A DNA stretch of 64,000 nt from Streptomyces sp. DG1A-41. GTDB taxonomy: Bacteria; Actinomycetota; Actinomycetes; Streptomycetales; Streptomycetaceae. Positions 47,390 through 58,305 of this stretch are shown here, in pieces. Position numbers and translations under genes: made by a program. Positions within the stretch are counted from its first letter, which is position 1; each line of letters opens with the position of its first letter. The stretch lies in contig NZ_CP146350.1 in the NCBI RefSeq assembly GCF_037055355.1, positions 5,665,001 through 5,729,000 of the forward strand. Direction: 5' to 3'. The notes below the pieces were generated by a model. That model saw nothing but the letters and a program-made list of their open reading frames with translations. It did no database searches and was not told the DNA's origin.

Positions 47390-47623
47390 CCTCCCCGGCG
47401 CCTTCCGGGAGCAGCCGTACTCGGCGACCACCGCCGCCGTGGCCGCCAGGACCAGCAGGGCCACCGTGCGCAGGGCCGGGGCCATGCCGTCGTGGAGGCC
47501 GCCGCGGGAGGCCAGGACCGTGCCGGTGACCGCGACGCCGAGCGCCGCGCCGATCTCCCGGGCGGAGGTGCCGAGGCCGGAACCGAGACCCGCCTGATGG
47601 GGTGGCAGGGACGTGACGACGCC
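47390..47623 (-). pseudogene. C-terminal remnant of EmrB/QacA-type MFS transporter
   Basis: The minus strand encodes ~75 residues matching the end of a 14-helix drug-efflux transporter: [36 protein letters not shown], then MAPALRTVALLVLAATAAVVAEYG, the last two membrane segments. No start or upstream helices are present in the flanking DNA, and the frame runs on without a sensible stop. A decayed fragment abutting the DUF664 remnant. Confidence 0.62.
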
Positions 47624-47840
47624 CACGGTGAACCTGCGCGAGGCGCTGGCCGGGAGTGACGCCGGGCGGCTCGCCGCGTTCACTACCCGCGACGGCCGGT
47701 CCCCGAGCGTGCGGCGTCCGCTCGTCGATCTCATCGAGGAGTACGCCCGCCACGTCGGCCACGCCGACCTCATACGCGAGTCGATCGACGGGCGCGTGGG
47801 CGAGGATCCGCCGGAGGACTTCCGGCCTCGGACGATCTGA
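47613..47840 (+). pseudogene. C-terminal remnant of DinB/DUF664 (mycothiol-dependent) protein
   Basis: Reads [38 protein letters not shown], the conserved C-terminal helix pair of DUF664/DinB-like mycothiol transferases (EEYARHxGHADLLRExIDG). The protein of 75 aa from 47613 lacks the rest of the ~160-residue four-helix bundle, and the preceding residues do not look like the family. It joins the MFS remnant within ~10 bp, so both are probably scars of one deletion or rearrangement. Confidence 0.58.
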
Positions 47841-48018
47841 CGTCTCCGCGCCTGATCGTGCCCGCTTTCAGCATGATTGTCCGCATCTCCCGTGACACAG
47901 CGCACTTTCGGCCAGGGATCGCGCATGCATCCGGGCGACCAGGGCAGGCGCACTCGGTCTCTTGGTGACACATGTGTGACACAGGGGCGCTGATCAGGAA
48001 CGGAAGGCGAAAACGATC
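47841..48018 (+). promoter_or_regulatory. betB promoter region with TGACACA direct repeats
   Basis: TGACACA occurs at 47893-47899, 47966-47972 and 47977-47983. The last two are 11 bp apart (one helical turn) ~40-50 bp before the ATG. A candidate operator for the choline/betaine operon; no regulator gene is adjacent. Confidence 0.42.
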
Positions 48019-49538
48019 ATGGCGGAAAGCAACGAACTCCAGGCGCGCAGCACCATCCACGCGGGAGGGGAATGGCGTGCGGCCGTCTCCGGCGCCACGC
48101 GCGAGATCCTCGACCCCGCGGACGCCCTGCCGTTCGCCGTGGTCGCGGAGGGTGACGAGAAGGACACCGATCTGGCGATCGCCGCCGCCCGGCGCGCCTT
48201 CGACGAGGGGGAGTGGCCGCGCACACCCGCCGCCGAGCGGGCCGCGCTGCTGCGCCGCGTCGCCGACCTGCTCGTGCGCGACCGTGAGCAGCTCGGGCTC
48301 CTGGAGAGCCGTGACGCCGGCAAGACCGTCGAGGAAGGGCGCGTCGACATCGACTGCGTCGCCGACGCCTTCCGGTACTTCGCCGACCTGGTCGCGGCCG
48401 AGAGCCCGGGCCGGGTCGTGGACGCCGGCTCGTCCGACATCCACAGCGTCGTCGTGCACGAGCCCATCGGCGTCTGCTCGATGATCACGCCCTGGAACTA
48501 CCCCCTGCTCCAGGCCAGCTGGAAGATCGCCCCCGCCCTGGCCGCCGGCAACACCTTCGTCATCAAGCCGAGCGAGATCACCCCGATGACGACGATCGCG
48601 CTGATCGAGCTGCTCGTCGAGGCCGGACTGCCCGCCGGTGTCGCCAACATCGTCACCGGGCCGGGTCATTCGGTCGGCGCCCGGCTCTCCGAGCACCCCG
48701 ACGTCGACCTCGTCTCCTTCACCGGCGGCCTGATCAGCGGCACCAAGGTGGCCCAGGCCGCCGCGCCCACCGTCAAGAAGGTCGCCCTCGAACTCGGCGG
48801 CAAGAACCCCAACGTCGTCTTCGCCGACGCCTGCGCCACCGACGAGGGCTTCGACACCGCCGTCGACCAGGCCCTCAACGCCGCCTTCATCCACAGCGGC
48901 CAGGTCTGCTCGGCCGGCGCCCGCCTCATCGTCGAGGAGTCCGTGCGCGAGCGGTTCGTCGCCGAAATCGCCCGGCGCGCCGAGAAGATCCGCCTGGGCC
49001 GCGGCACCGAGGACGGCGTCGAGTGCGGTCCGCTGGTCTCCGAGCAGCAGCGCGCCAAGGTCGAGATGTACGTCGAGTCCGCCCTCAAGGAGGGCGCCGT
49101 GCTGCGCTCCGGCGGCAAGCGCCCCGAGCCCTCCCCGCAGCGCCCGGAGAACGGCTACTTCTACGAGCCGACCGTCCTCGACCACTGCCACCGCGAGATG
49201 CGCGTCGTACGGGAGGAGGTCTTCGGGCCGGTCCTCACCGTCGAGACCTTCCGCACCGAGGACGAGGCCGTCGCCCTCGCCAACGACACCGAGTACGGCC
49301 TCGCGGGCGGCGTCTGGACCGCCGACGCGGGCCGCGCCCGGCGCGTGGCCGGCCGCTGCGGCACGGCACGATCTGGATCAACGACTTCCACCCCTACCTG
49401 CCGCAGGCGGAATGGGGCGGTTTCGGCAAGAGCGGAGTGGGCCGCGAACTCGGCCCGGCCGGCCTCGCCGAGTACCGCGAGACCAAGCACGTCTACCAGA
49501 ACCTCGCCCCGAAGCCGGTGCGCTGGTTCGCGGGCTGA
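48019..49538 (+). pseudogene. betB: betaine aldehyde dehydrogenase, apparent 1-bp frameshift
   Basis: NAD-dependent aldehyde dehydrogenase that turns betaine aldehyde into glycine betaine. ATG 48019, ~506 aa if corrected. Seen: ITPWNYPLLQASWKIAPALAAGN, the catalytic Glu of VALELGGKNPNVVF and catalytic Cys of HSGQVCSAGARL, and EVFGPVLTVETF. After RRVAGR (about 49354) the frame changes: GGCCGC-TGCGGCAC where GGCCGC-CTGCGGCAC is expected. The C-terminal end (GTIWINDFHPYLPQAEWGGFGKSGVGRE) continues in another frame to the TGA at 49538. One missing C next to 49356 explains it. Unless this is a sequencing error, the last ~60 residues (oligomerisation and substrate tail) are lost and replaced. First gene of the betaine operon. 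Confidence 0.8.
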
Positions 49539-49637
49539 CCTCCGCCAGCGCCTGACCTCTCACCCGCCGACCTCACCACCCTTCGAGCCCGGCCCCCTTC
49601 GACCCCTCTGGTCCACCCCCCTCTGGAGCAACACGCC

Positions 49638-51166
49638 ATGTCCCACACCAGTCCTGAGTACGACTATGTCGTGATAGGCGGCGGAACCGCCGGTTCCGTG
49701 ATCGCCTCCCGCCTGACCGAGAACCCCGACGTCTCCGTCGCCGTCATCGAGGGCGGCCCCAGCGACGTCGGCCGCGACGACGTGCTGACCCTGCGCCGCT
49801 GGATGGGCCTGCTGGGCGGCGAGCTCGACTACGACTACCCCACCACCGAGCAGCCACGCGGAAACTCGCACATCCGGCACAGCCGGGCCCGGGTCCTGGG
49901 CGGCTGTTCCTCGCACAACACGCTGATCGCGTTCAAGCCGCTGCCCGCCGACTGGGACGAGTGGGAGGCCGCCGGCGCCAAGGGCTGGGGTGCGGTGCCG
50001 ATGGAGGCGTACTTCGCGCGCCTGCTCAACAACATCGTCCCGGTCGACGAGCGGGACCGGAACGCCATCGCCCGTGACTTCGTGGACGCGGCCCAGACGG
50101 CGCTGGACGTGCCGCGCGTGGAGGGCTTCAACCAGAAGCCGTTCACCGAGGGCGTCGGCTTCTTTGACCTCGCCTACCACCCCGAGAACAACAAGCGGTC
50201 CTCGGCGTCGGTGGCGTATCTGCACCCGGTGATGGACGAGCGGCCCAACCTGACGATCCTGCTGGAGACCTGGGCGTACAAGCTGGAGCTGAACGGCAAC
50301 CGCGCCGAGGGCGTCCACGTGCGCACCAAGGACGGCGAGGAGATCCTCGTCAAGGCCCGCAACGAAGTCCTGCTGTGCGCCGGTGCCGTCGACTCGCCCC
50401 GCCTGCTGATGCACTCCGGCATCGGCCCGAAGGCGGACCTGGAACAGCTCGGCATCCCCGTCACGCACGACCTGCCGGGCGTCGGCGAGAACCTGCTCGA
50501 CCACCCCGAGTCGGTCATCGTGTGGGAGACCAACGGCCCCATCCCGGAGAACTCCGCGATGGACTCGGACGCGGGCCTGTTCGTGCGCCGCGACCCCGAA
50601 CTGCCGCACCCCGACCTGATGTTCCACTTCTACCAGGTCCCGTTCACGGACAACCCGGAGCGACTGGGCTACCAGCGGCCCAAGTTCGGCGTCTCGATGA
50701 CCCCGAACATCCCCAAGCCGAAGAGCCGCGGCCGGCTGTACCTCACCAGCGCCGACCCCGAGGTCAAGCCCGCCTTGGACTTCCGCTACTTCACCGACGA
50801 GGACGACTACGACGGCCGTACCCTCGTCGACGGCATCAAGATCGCCCGCGAGATCGCCAAGACCGAACCGCTGGCCGGCTGGCTCAAGCGCGAGGTCTGC
50901 CCCGGCCCGGACATCACCGGCGACGAGGAGCTCGGCGAGTACGCCCGCAAGGTCGCCCACACCGTCTACCACCCCGCCGGCACCTGCAAGATGGGCGACG
51001 CCGACGACCGGCTCGCGGTCGTCGACCCGGAACTGCGCATCCGCGGCCTGGAGGGCATCCGCGTCGCCGATGCCTCCGTGTTCCCCACCATGACCACCGT
51101 CAACCCGATGATCGGCGTGCTCATGGTCGGGGAGAAGGCCGCCGAACTGATCGGTGGTGGTTCCCG

Positions 51167-51170
<4 letters not shown>
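49638..51170 (+). CDS. GMC-family choline oxidase/dehydrogenase
   Basis: FAD-dependent oxidoreductase of 510 aa oxidising choline to betaine aldehyde (and probably onward to betaine if it is an oxidase). FAD Rossmann motif [17 protein letters not shown] at the N-terminus; [12 protein letters not shown] loop as [17 protein letters not shown] signature [24 protein letters not shown]. The active-site His is in HTVYHPAGT and the Asn in [11 protein letters not shown]. It resembles choline oxidase of Arthrobacter more than E. coli BetA (SSHN loop, DDGxxxLxxWMxLL region). ATG at 49638, GGAG upstream. With an oxidase, betB might be partly redundant. Confidence 0.85.
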
Positions 51171-52275
<1,105 letters not shown>

Positions 52276-52276
<1 letters not shown>

Positions 52277-54225
52277 TGGCGACCATCACCGCCTCCCCGC
52301 CGCGTATCGGCCTGCCCGGCCTCCTCAAGAACCCGGCTGTCCGCAAGCTGCTGCTGCTCGCCCTGGTCGCCGCGATCCTCGTCCCGCTGGCCAACGCCCG
52401 CTGGGCGAGCGGCACCTGGCCGAGCGCACTGACCGTCGACGTCTCCGAGCCGCTCTCCAAGGCCAGCGACTGGATCATCGACAACCGCGACAGCCACCCG
52501 CTGTTCCTGTACTTCTTCGGCCACGTCAGCAACGTCGTCGTGATCGCCGTACGGGCCGTCTACCTCACCCTCCTCGCCATCGGCTGGGCGGGCGTCACGG
52601 CCCTGGGCGCGCTGGTCGCCTGGCGCGTCGCGGGCGTCCGGCTCGCACTCGGCACGGCCGTCGCCTTCCTCGCCTGCGGCCTGCTCGGCATGTGGGTGCC
52701 GACCATGCAGACGCTCGCCCTGATGGTCGTCGCGGTCGTCGCGTCGGTCGTCGTCGGCATGCTGCTCGGGCTCGCCGCCGGCCTTTCCGACCGGATGGAC
52801 CGCGTCCTGCGCCCGGTCCTGGACACCATGCAGGTGCTGCCCGCCTTCGCCTACCTGCTGCCGGTCGTGCTGGTCTTCGGCATCGGCGTCCCGGCGGCCG
52901 TCCTGGCCACCGTCATCTACGCCGCCCCGCCCATGGCCCGCCTGACCTCGCTCGGTCTGCGCGGTGCCGACAAGGAGGTACTGGAGGCCGTCGAGTCGCT
53001 CGGCGCCACCGCACGGCAGCGGCTGCTGACCGCCCGGCTCCCGCTGGCCCGCAAGGAACTCCTGCTCGGCGTCAACCAGACGATCATGATGGCGTTGTCC
53101 ATGGCCGTCATCGCGGCCGTCATCGGCGCGGGCGGTCTCGGTGACCGCGTCTACCAGGCACTGGCCTCGGTCGACGTGGGCGCCGCGCTCGCCGCCGGTA
53201 TCCCGATCGTGCTGCTGGCCGTCGTCCTGGACCGCGTCACGGGCGCGGCGGGGGAGAAGCTCGGCGCCGAACCGGAGCCCCGCAGCGGGCTCGGCTGGCT
53301 CCTCGCCCTCGTCGGTGTCGTCGTCGTGGCGGTCGCCGGCCGTTTCGCCGGCCGGCTCGACTGGCCCGAAGCCTGGATCGTCGGCATCGCCGAGCCCGTC
53401 AACCGCGCCGTCGACTGGATGACCGCGCACCTGTACTCCGGTGTCCCCGTCATCGGCGGCACCGCCGACTGGGCCGGCCACTTCACCACCTGGGTCCTCG
53501 ACCCCGTGCGCGGCGGCCTCCAGTGGCTGCCCTGGTGGTCGGTCCTGCTGATCGTCGCCGCCCTGGCCTGGGTGATCGGCACCTGGCGCACCGCGCTCAC
53601 CGCCGTCCTCGCCATGGCCGCGATCGGCGTGCTCGGTGTCTGGAAGCCGTCCCTGGACACCCTCTCCCAGGTCCTGGCGGCCGTAGCCGTCACCCTCGTC
53701 GTCGGCTTCGCCACCGGCATCGCGGCGGCCCGCAGCGACCGGCTGGAGCGGCTGCTGCGCCCGGTCCTGGACGTCTTCCAGACGATGCCGCAGTTCGTGT
53801 ACCTGATCCCGGTCGTCGCCCTGTTCGGCGTCGGCCGCGCCCCGGCCGTCGCGGCCGCGATCGTGTACGCGCTCCCGGCCGTCGTCCGCATCACCACCCA
53901 GGGCCTGCGCCAGGTCGACCCGGCCGCGCTGGAGGCCTCCGGCTCGCTCGGCGCGACCAGCTGGCAGCAGCTGAAGCAGGTGCAGCTGCCGCTGGCCCGC
54001 CCGGCCCTGCTGCTCGCCGTCAACCAGGGCCTCGTCCTGGTCCTCGCCGTCGTCGTCATCGGCGGCCTGGTCGGCGGTGGCGCCCTCGGCTACGACGTCG
54101 TCTTCGGCCTCGCCCAGGGGGACCTCGCCACCGGTCTGGTGGCCGGCGCGGCGATCGTCTGCCTCGGCCTGATGCTCGACCGGGTGACCCAGCCCACCGA
54201 ACGCCGCGCGAAGAAGGGAGCGTGA
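52276..54225 (+). CDS. glycine betaine ABC permease, two ProW domains fused
   Basis: Permease of 649 aa whose ATG overlaps the ATPase stop by one base (TGATG; AAGGAGG upstream). Two consecutive binding-protein-dependent transport domains are present. The first (~residues 140-330) has EAVESLGATARQRLLTARLPLARKELLLGVNQ; the second (~460-640) has EASGSLGATSWQQLKQVQLPLARPALLLAVNQ. Each has a copy of the EAA loop that docks the ATPase. Both halves start with a related extracytoplasmic segment (SDWIIDNRDSHPLF; VDWMTAHLYSGVPV). Normally ProW is a homodimer, so a single polypeptide can make the full channel. The halves have diverged clearly, so the duplication is old. Confidence 0.93.
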
Positions 54226-54226
54226 C

Positions 54227-55183
54227 ATGCGAGTCCGTAAGACGGCCCTGGTCGCCGCTCTGAGCTCCCTGGCGCTGCTCACCGGCTGCGGTGCCGCCGA
54301 CATGACCAAGCAGGCCTCGCCCTTCGCGGGCGCGCAGGGCGCCAAGACCGTGACCCTGTCCGTACAGTCCTGGGTGGGCGCCCAGGCCAACGTGGCCGTC
54401 GCCCAGTACATCCTGGAGCACGAGCTCGGCTACCGCGTCGACACCGTCCAGGTCGACGAGGTGCCCGCCTGGGACGCCCTCAGCCAGGGCCGCGTCGACG
54501 CGATCCTGGAGGACTGGGGCCACCCCGAGCAGGAGCAGCGGTACGTCAAGGACAAGAAGACGATCGCCCCCGGCGGCGATCTCGGCGTCACCGGCCACAT
54601 CGGCTGGTTCGTCCCGACGTACCTCGCCAAGCAGCACCCGGACATCACGAACTGGAAGAACCTCAACAAGTACTCCCACCTGTTCCGCACCCCGGAGAGC
54701 GGCGACAAGGGCCAGCTGATGGACGGTTCGCCGTCCTACGTCACCAACGACAAGGCGCTGGTGAAGAACCTGAAGCTGGACTACCAGGTGGTGTTCGCCG
54801 GGTCCGAGGCGGCGCAGATCACCCAGATGAGGCAGTTCGCCAAGGAGAAGAAGCCCTTCCTCACCTACTGGTACTCGCCGCAGTGGCTCTTCAAGAAGGT
54901 CCCCATGACCGAGGTGAAGCTGCCGCCGTACAAGGAGGGCTGCGACGCCGACCCGGAGAAGGTCGCCTGCGCCTATCCGCACACGCCGCTCCAGAAGTAC
55001 CTGAACTCGGGCTTCGCTAAGAACGGCGGCAAGGCGGCGGCCTTCCTGAAGGAGTTCAAGTGGACGACCGAGGACCAGAACGAGGTCTCCCTGATGATCG
55101 CCGACAAGAAGATGACGCCGGAGGACGCGGCGAAGAAGTGGGTGGACAGCCACCGGTCCACGTGGAAGAAGTGGCTGTCCTGA
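54227..55183 (+). CDS. glycine betaine-binding lipoprotein
   Basis: Substrate-binding protein of 318 aa, ATG 54227. Lipoprotein signal with lipobox LLTGC (Cys21). An OpuAC/ProX-type domain follows: VQSWVGAQANVAVAQYILEHELGY, ILEDWGHPEQEQRY, LTYWYSPQWLFKK. The Trp/Tyr-rich segments (DWGH, YWYSPQW) supply the aromatic cage for quaternary ammonium. Last gene of the betB-GMC-ABC operon. It ends 6 bp before the stop of the convergent gene. Confidence 0.93.
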   Translation: MRVRKTALVAALSSLALLTGCGAADMTKQASPFAGAQGAKTVTLSVQSWVGAQANVAVAQYILEHELGYRVDTVQVDEVPAWDALSQGRVDAILEDWGHPEQEQRYVKDKKTIAPGGDLGVTGHIGWFVPTYLAKQHPDITNWKNLNKYSHLFRTPESGDKGQLMDGSPSYVTNDKALVKNLKLDYQVVFAGSEAAQITQMRQFAKEKKPFLTYWYSPQWLFKKVPMTEVKLPPYKEGCDADPEKVACAYPHTPLQKYLNSGFAKNGGKAAAFLKEFKWTTEDQNEVSLMIADKKMTPEDAAKKWVDSHRSTWKKWLS

Positions 55184-55189
55184 CGTCCC

Positions 55190-55906
55190 CTACGTCAACC
55201 GAGCCGCGATCTCCCGCAGGGCCCGGGCGGCCCGCCGCTGGAGTCCCGGCCCGAAGGTGATCCGGGTGGCCCCTCGCGCGCCGAGTTCGGCGGGCGAGGG
55301 GCCACCCTCGGTCGGGGCACCCACGTTGATCGGCCCGTGAATCCCGGCCCGCAGCAGCGGCAGCACGTCCGGCGGGGCGCCGATCGGGTAGACACAGTCG
55401 GCGCCCGCAGCGACGTACAACGCGGCCCGCTCGACGGCCCGTTCGGGATCGGCGACCCCGCGGGCGAAGGTGTCCACGCGTGCGTTGACGAAGAGCCGGT
55501 CACCGGCCGCGTCCCGCACCTCGGCCAGCCAGTCGGCGTGCGCGTGCGGGTCCTTGAGCACCCCGCTCTCGGAGTCCTCCAGGTTGCAGCCCACGGCCCC
55601 CGTCTCCAGCAACCGCTCCACCAGCACCTTGGGCGCGAGCCCGTATCCGCCCTCCACATCCGCCGACACCGGCACGTCCACGGCCCGGACGATCCGGGCG
55701 ACCGCCGCGAACATCTCGTCGGCCGGGACCTGCCCGTCCTCGTAGCCGAGGGAGGCGGCGACCCCGGCACTGGGCGTGGCGAGCGCCGGGAACCCGGCCT
55801 CGGCGAACACCCGCGCGCTGGCCGCGTCCCAGGGCCCGGGCAGCACGAGGGGGTCGCCGGGCGCCCGGTGATGGTGCAGGGCGCGGAACACATCGGTTTT
55901 GCTCAT
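55190..55906 (-). CDS. isocitrate lyase / PEP mutase family protein
   Basis: TIM-barrel enzyme of 238 aa, ATG 55906 overlapping the upstream stop (ATGA). Seen: PGPWDAASARVFAEAGFPALATPSAG, DVPVSADVEGGYG (metal-binding Asp/Glu), GCNLEDSESG, NARVDTFARG and GADCVYPIG. Members add or break C-C or C-P bonds in 2-oxo acids (2-methylisocitrate, phosphonopyruvate, oxaloacetate). The short form without a Cys-loop (KKCGH) argues against isocitrate lyase itself. Third gene of an operon with two AhpD-like proteins; its substrate is not evident. Confidence 0.86.
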   Translation of the reverse strand: MSKTDVFRALHHHRAPGDPLVLPGPWDAASARVFAEAGFPALATPSAGVAASLGYEDGQVPADEMFAAVARIVRAVDVPVSADVEGGYGLAPKVLVERLLETGAVGCNLEDSESGVLKDPHAHADWLAEVRDAAGDRLFVNARVDTFARGVADPERAVERAALYVAAGADCVYPIGAPPDVLPLLRAGIHGPINVGAPTEGGPSPAELGARGATRITFGPGLQRRAARALREIAARLT

Positions 55907-56349
55907 GGCGTGTAACCCCTCGGCGGAACGCGGCGGCTGACCATCAGCCGGTTCCAGTTGTTGATGGCGACGACCAGGCCGATCAGATGGGCGAGCCGGG
56001 CCTCGTCGAAGTGCTTGGCGGCCCGCTCGTACACCTCGTCCGGCACGAACCCGTCCGTCAGCACGGTCACCGCCTCCGTCAGCGCCAGCGCGGCCCGCTC
56101 CCGCTCGTCGAAGACCTCCTCGGCCTCCTCCCACGCGGCCAGCAGATCGAGCTGCCGCTCACTCACCCCGTACTCGCGGGCGATCGCGAGATGCATGTCG
56201 AGGCAGAACGCGCAGTGGTTGAGCTGCGAGGCGCGGACCATGACGAGTTCGGCCAGGGCCGGGTCGCCGAGGCCCTTTTTCGCTGTGGCGCTCAAAGTCG
56301 ACATGGCCCGGCTGACCGCCGGGTCGAGCGCCCGCGTCCGAGCCGTCAT
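55903..56349 (-). CDS. AhpD-like (carboxymuconolactone decarboxylase-fold) protein 2
   Basis: Alkylhydroperoxidase-D-fold protein of 148 aa. ATG at 56349 overlaps the stop of the preceding paralogue (ATGA). The redox CxxC is HCAFCLDMH, followed by a helix with ERQLDLLAAW, LALTEAVTVLTDGFVPDEV and INNWNRLMVSRRV. The CxxC plus a downstream His relay is the peroxidase-type arrangement. About half the residues match the paralogue at 56346-56855, including an identical EAVTVLTDGFVPDEVYE stretch, so tandem duplication is likely. Confidence 0.9.
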   Translation of the reverse strand: MTARTRALDPAVSRAMSTLSATAKKGLGDPALAELVMVRASQLNHCAFCLDMHLAIAREYGVSERQLDLLAAWEEAEEVFDERERAALALTEAVTVLTDGFVPDEVYERAAKHFDEARLAHLIGLVVAINNWNRLMVSRRVPPRGYTP

Positions 56350-56855
56350 TTGTACTGCCCCGGCTGGTAGTGCCCCGGCGCCATACGGCAGGTCACCCCG
56401 AACCGGTTCCAGGCGTTGATCGTCGTGATCGCGGCGATCAACTGCGCCAGCTCGGCCTCCTCGAAGTGCCTGGCGGCGTTCTCGTACACCTCGTCCGGCA
56501 CGAAGCCGTCCGTCAGGACCGTCACGGCCTCCGTCAGCTCCAGCGCCGCGAGCTCCTTCGCGGTGTAGAAGTGCCGCGACTCGTCCCAGGCGCTGAGCTG
56601 GAGGATCCGCTCGACGCTCTCGCCCGTCGCGAGGGCGTCCTTGGTGTGCATGTCGATGCAGAAGGCGCAGTGGTTGATCTGGGAGGCGCGGATCTTCACC
56701 AGCTCGTACAGCGTGTGGTCGAGGCCCTGCCGGGCGGCGATCTCCAGCCGGACCATCGCCTTGTAGACCTCGGGCGCGTGCTTGGCCCACTCCAGGCGGG
56801 CGGGCTGCTCGGGGGCGTACTCCACGGTCGTCGTGTCATCGGTGTGCTTCGTCAT
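56346..56855 (-). CDS. AhpD-like (carboxymuconolactone decarboxylase-fold) protein 1
   Basis: Paralogue of 169 aa, first gene of the three-gene operon. CxxC in NHCAFCIDMHTKDALATGE, then ALELTEAVTVLTDGFVPDEV and TINAWNRFGVTCRM. An N-terminal extension (~20 residues) includes polar EYAPEQPARLEWAK. ATG 56855. The divergent MocR-type regulator starts 47 bp away and is the obvious candidate regulator. AhpD-fold proteins of this type are usually thiol peroxidases or decarboxylases; the pair with a PEP-mutase-like enzyme has no pathway that I can name. Confidence 0.9.
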   Translation of the reverse strand: MTKHTDDTTTVEYAPEQPARLEWAKHAPEVYKAMVRLEIAARQGLDHTLYELVKIRASQINHCAFCIDMHTKDALATGESVERILQLSAWDESRHFYTAKELAALELTEAVTVLTDGFVPDEVYENAARHFEEAELAQLIAAITTINAWNRFGVTCRMAPGHYQPGQYK

Positions 56856-56902
56856 GCCCTCGACCCTAGGAAGGAAGCAGCCCAGGGGTATGGTCCATTT
56901 CC

Positions 56903-58291
56903 ATGGCGGATCAGTGGGCCACTTTGGGCATCGACCTGCACCTGGAGCCGACCGGCCCGGGCCTGCGCCGGGGGCTCACCGACGCCCTGCGCGAGGCGGT
57001 GCGCTCCGGCCGGCTGGCCCCCGGCACCCGGCTGCCCTCCTCCCGCGCGCTCGCCGCCGACCTGGGCATCGCCCGCAACACGGTCGCCGACGCCTACGCC
57101 GACCTGGTCGCCGAGGGCTGGCTCACCGCCCGGCAGGGCTCGGGGACCCGGGTCGCCGACCGGACGGTCGTCCCGCCGGCCGGCACGGCACCCCACCACC
57201 GCGAACGCACCCGCCCCGCCTACGACCTGCGCCCCGGCCGCCCCGACCTCGCCTCCTTCCCGCGCGCGCAGTGGCTCAAGGCCGCCCGCCGCGCCCTGAC
57301 CGCCGCCCCCCACCACGCCCTCGACTACGGCGATCCCCGCGGCCGTCCCGAGCTGCGCGCCGCGCTCGCCGGCTACCTCTCCCGGGCCCGGGGCGTACGC
57401 GCCGGCCCCGAACGGATCGTGGTGTGCGCCGGGTTCGCGCACGGCCTGAAGCTGCTCGGCACGGCCCTGCGGGCGCGCGGGGCACGGACGGTCGCGGTCG
57501 AGTCGTACGGGCTCGATGTGCACTTCAGGCTCCTGGCCGAGTCCGGCCTGCACACGGTCCCGCTGCCCTTCGACCGGCTGGGCACCGACCCCGGCGAGCT
57601 GTCCGCCGCCGACGCGGTCCTCCTCACCCCCGCCCACCAGTTCCCCATGGGCGTCCCCCTGCACCGCGACCGCCGCGCGGCCGTCGTGGACTGGGCGCGC
57701 CGCACCGGCGCTCTGGTGCTGGAGGACGACTACGACGGCGAGTTCCGCTACGACCGTCAGCCCGTGGGCGCGCTCCAGGGCCTGGACCCCGACCGGGTGG
57801 TCTACCTGGGCACCGCGAGCAAGTCCCTCGCGCCCGGACTGCGGCTGGCCTGGATGGTGCTGCCGCCGGACCTCGCGGAGGAGACCGCGGCGGCCAAGGG
57901 CGGAATCGACACCTGCGGGGCCCTGGACCAGCTGACCCTGGCCGAGTTCCTCACGTCCGGGGGCTACGACCGCCATGTCCGGGCGGCCCGCCTGCGCCTC
58001 CGGCGCCGCCGGGACGCCCTGGTCGCCGCCGTCGCGGCCCGGGCCCCCGAGGCCCGGGTCACCGGCATCGCGGCCGGGCTGCACGTCCTGCTGCGGCTGC
58101 CGCCCGGCACCGAGCAGTCGGTGCTCCAGGCAGCCCACTGGCGGGGCCTGGCGGTCCACGGCCTCACCCGCTACCGGCACGCAGCCGCGGTCGCCGAGCC
58201 GGCCGACGCCCTGGTCGTCGGCTACGGGACACCGCCGGACCACGCGTGGTCGGGGTCGCTGGACGCGCTGTGCGCGGTACTGCCCGGATGA
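56903..58291 (+). CDS. MocR-type GntR/aminotransferase transcription regulator
   Basis: Regulator of 462 aa. N-terminal GntR winged helix (residues ~17-85: LREAVRSGRLAPGTRLPSSRALAADLGIARNTV). C-terminal fold-type I aminotransferase domain: RPDLASFPRAQW, YGDPRGRPELRAALAGYL, EDDYDGEFRYDR, and the PLP Lys in YLGTASKSLAPGLRLAW. MocR proteins such as PdxR, GabR and TauR bind PLP adducts and often control the divergent gene, here the AhpD-like/PEP-mutase operon. ATG 56903 is 8 nt after a TATGGT box (56889-56894) without a ribosome site, so probably leaderless. ATGGTCCAT (56890-56898) overlaps that box. Confidence 0.92.
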   Translation: MADQWATLGIDLHLEPTGPGLRRGLTDALREAVRSGRLAPGTRLPSSRALAADLGIARNTVADAYADLVAEGWLTARQGSGTRVADRTVVPPAGTAPHHRERTRPAYDLRPGRPDLASFPRAQWLKAARRALTAAPHHALDYGDPRGRPELRAALAGYLSRARGVRAGPERIVVCAGFAHGLKLLGTALRARGARTVAVESYGLDVHFRLLAESGLHTVPLPFDRLGTDPGELSAADAVLLTPAHQFPMGVPLHRDRRAAVVDWARRTGALVLEDDYDGEFRYDRQPVGALQGLDPDRVVYLGTASKSLAPGLRLAWMVLPPDLAEETAAAKGGIDTCGALDQLTLAEFLTSGGYDRHVRAARLRLRRRRDALVAAVAARAPEARVTGIAAGLHVLLRLPPGTEQSVLQAAHWRGLAVHGLTRYRHAAAVAEPADALVVGYGTPPDHAWSGSLDALCAVLPG

Positions 58292-58305
58292 TCGATGGTC
58301 ACCCC

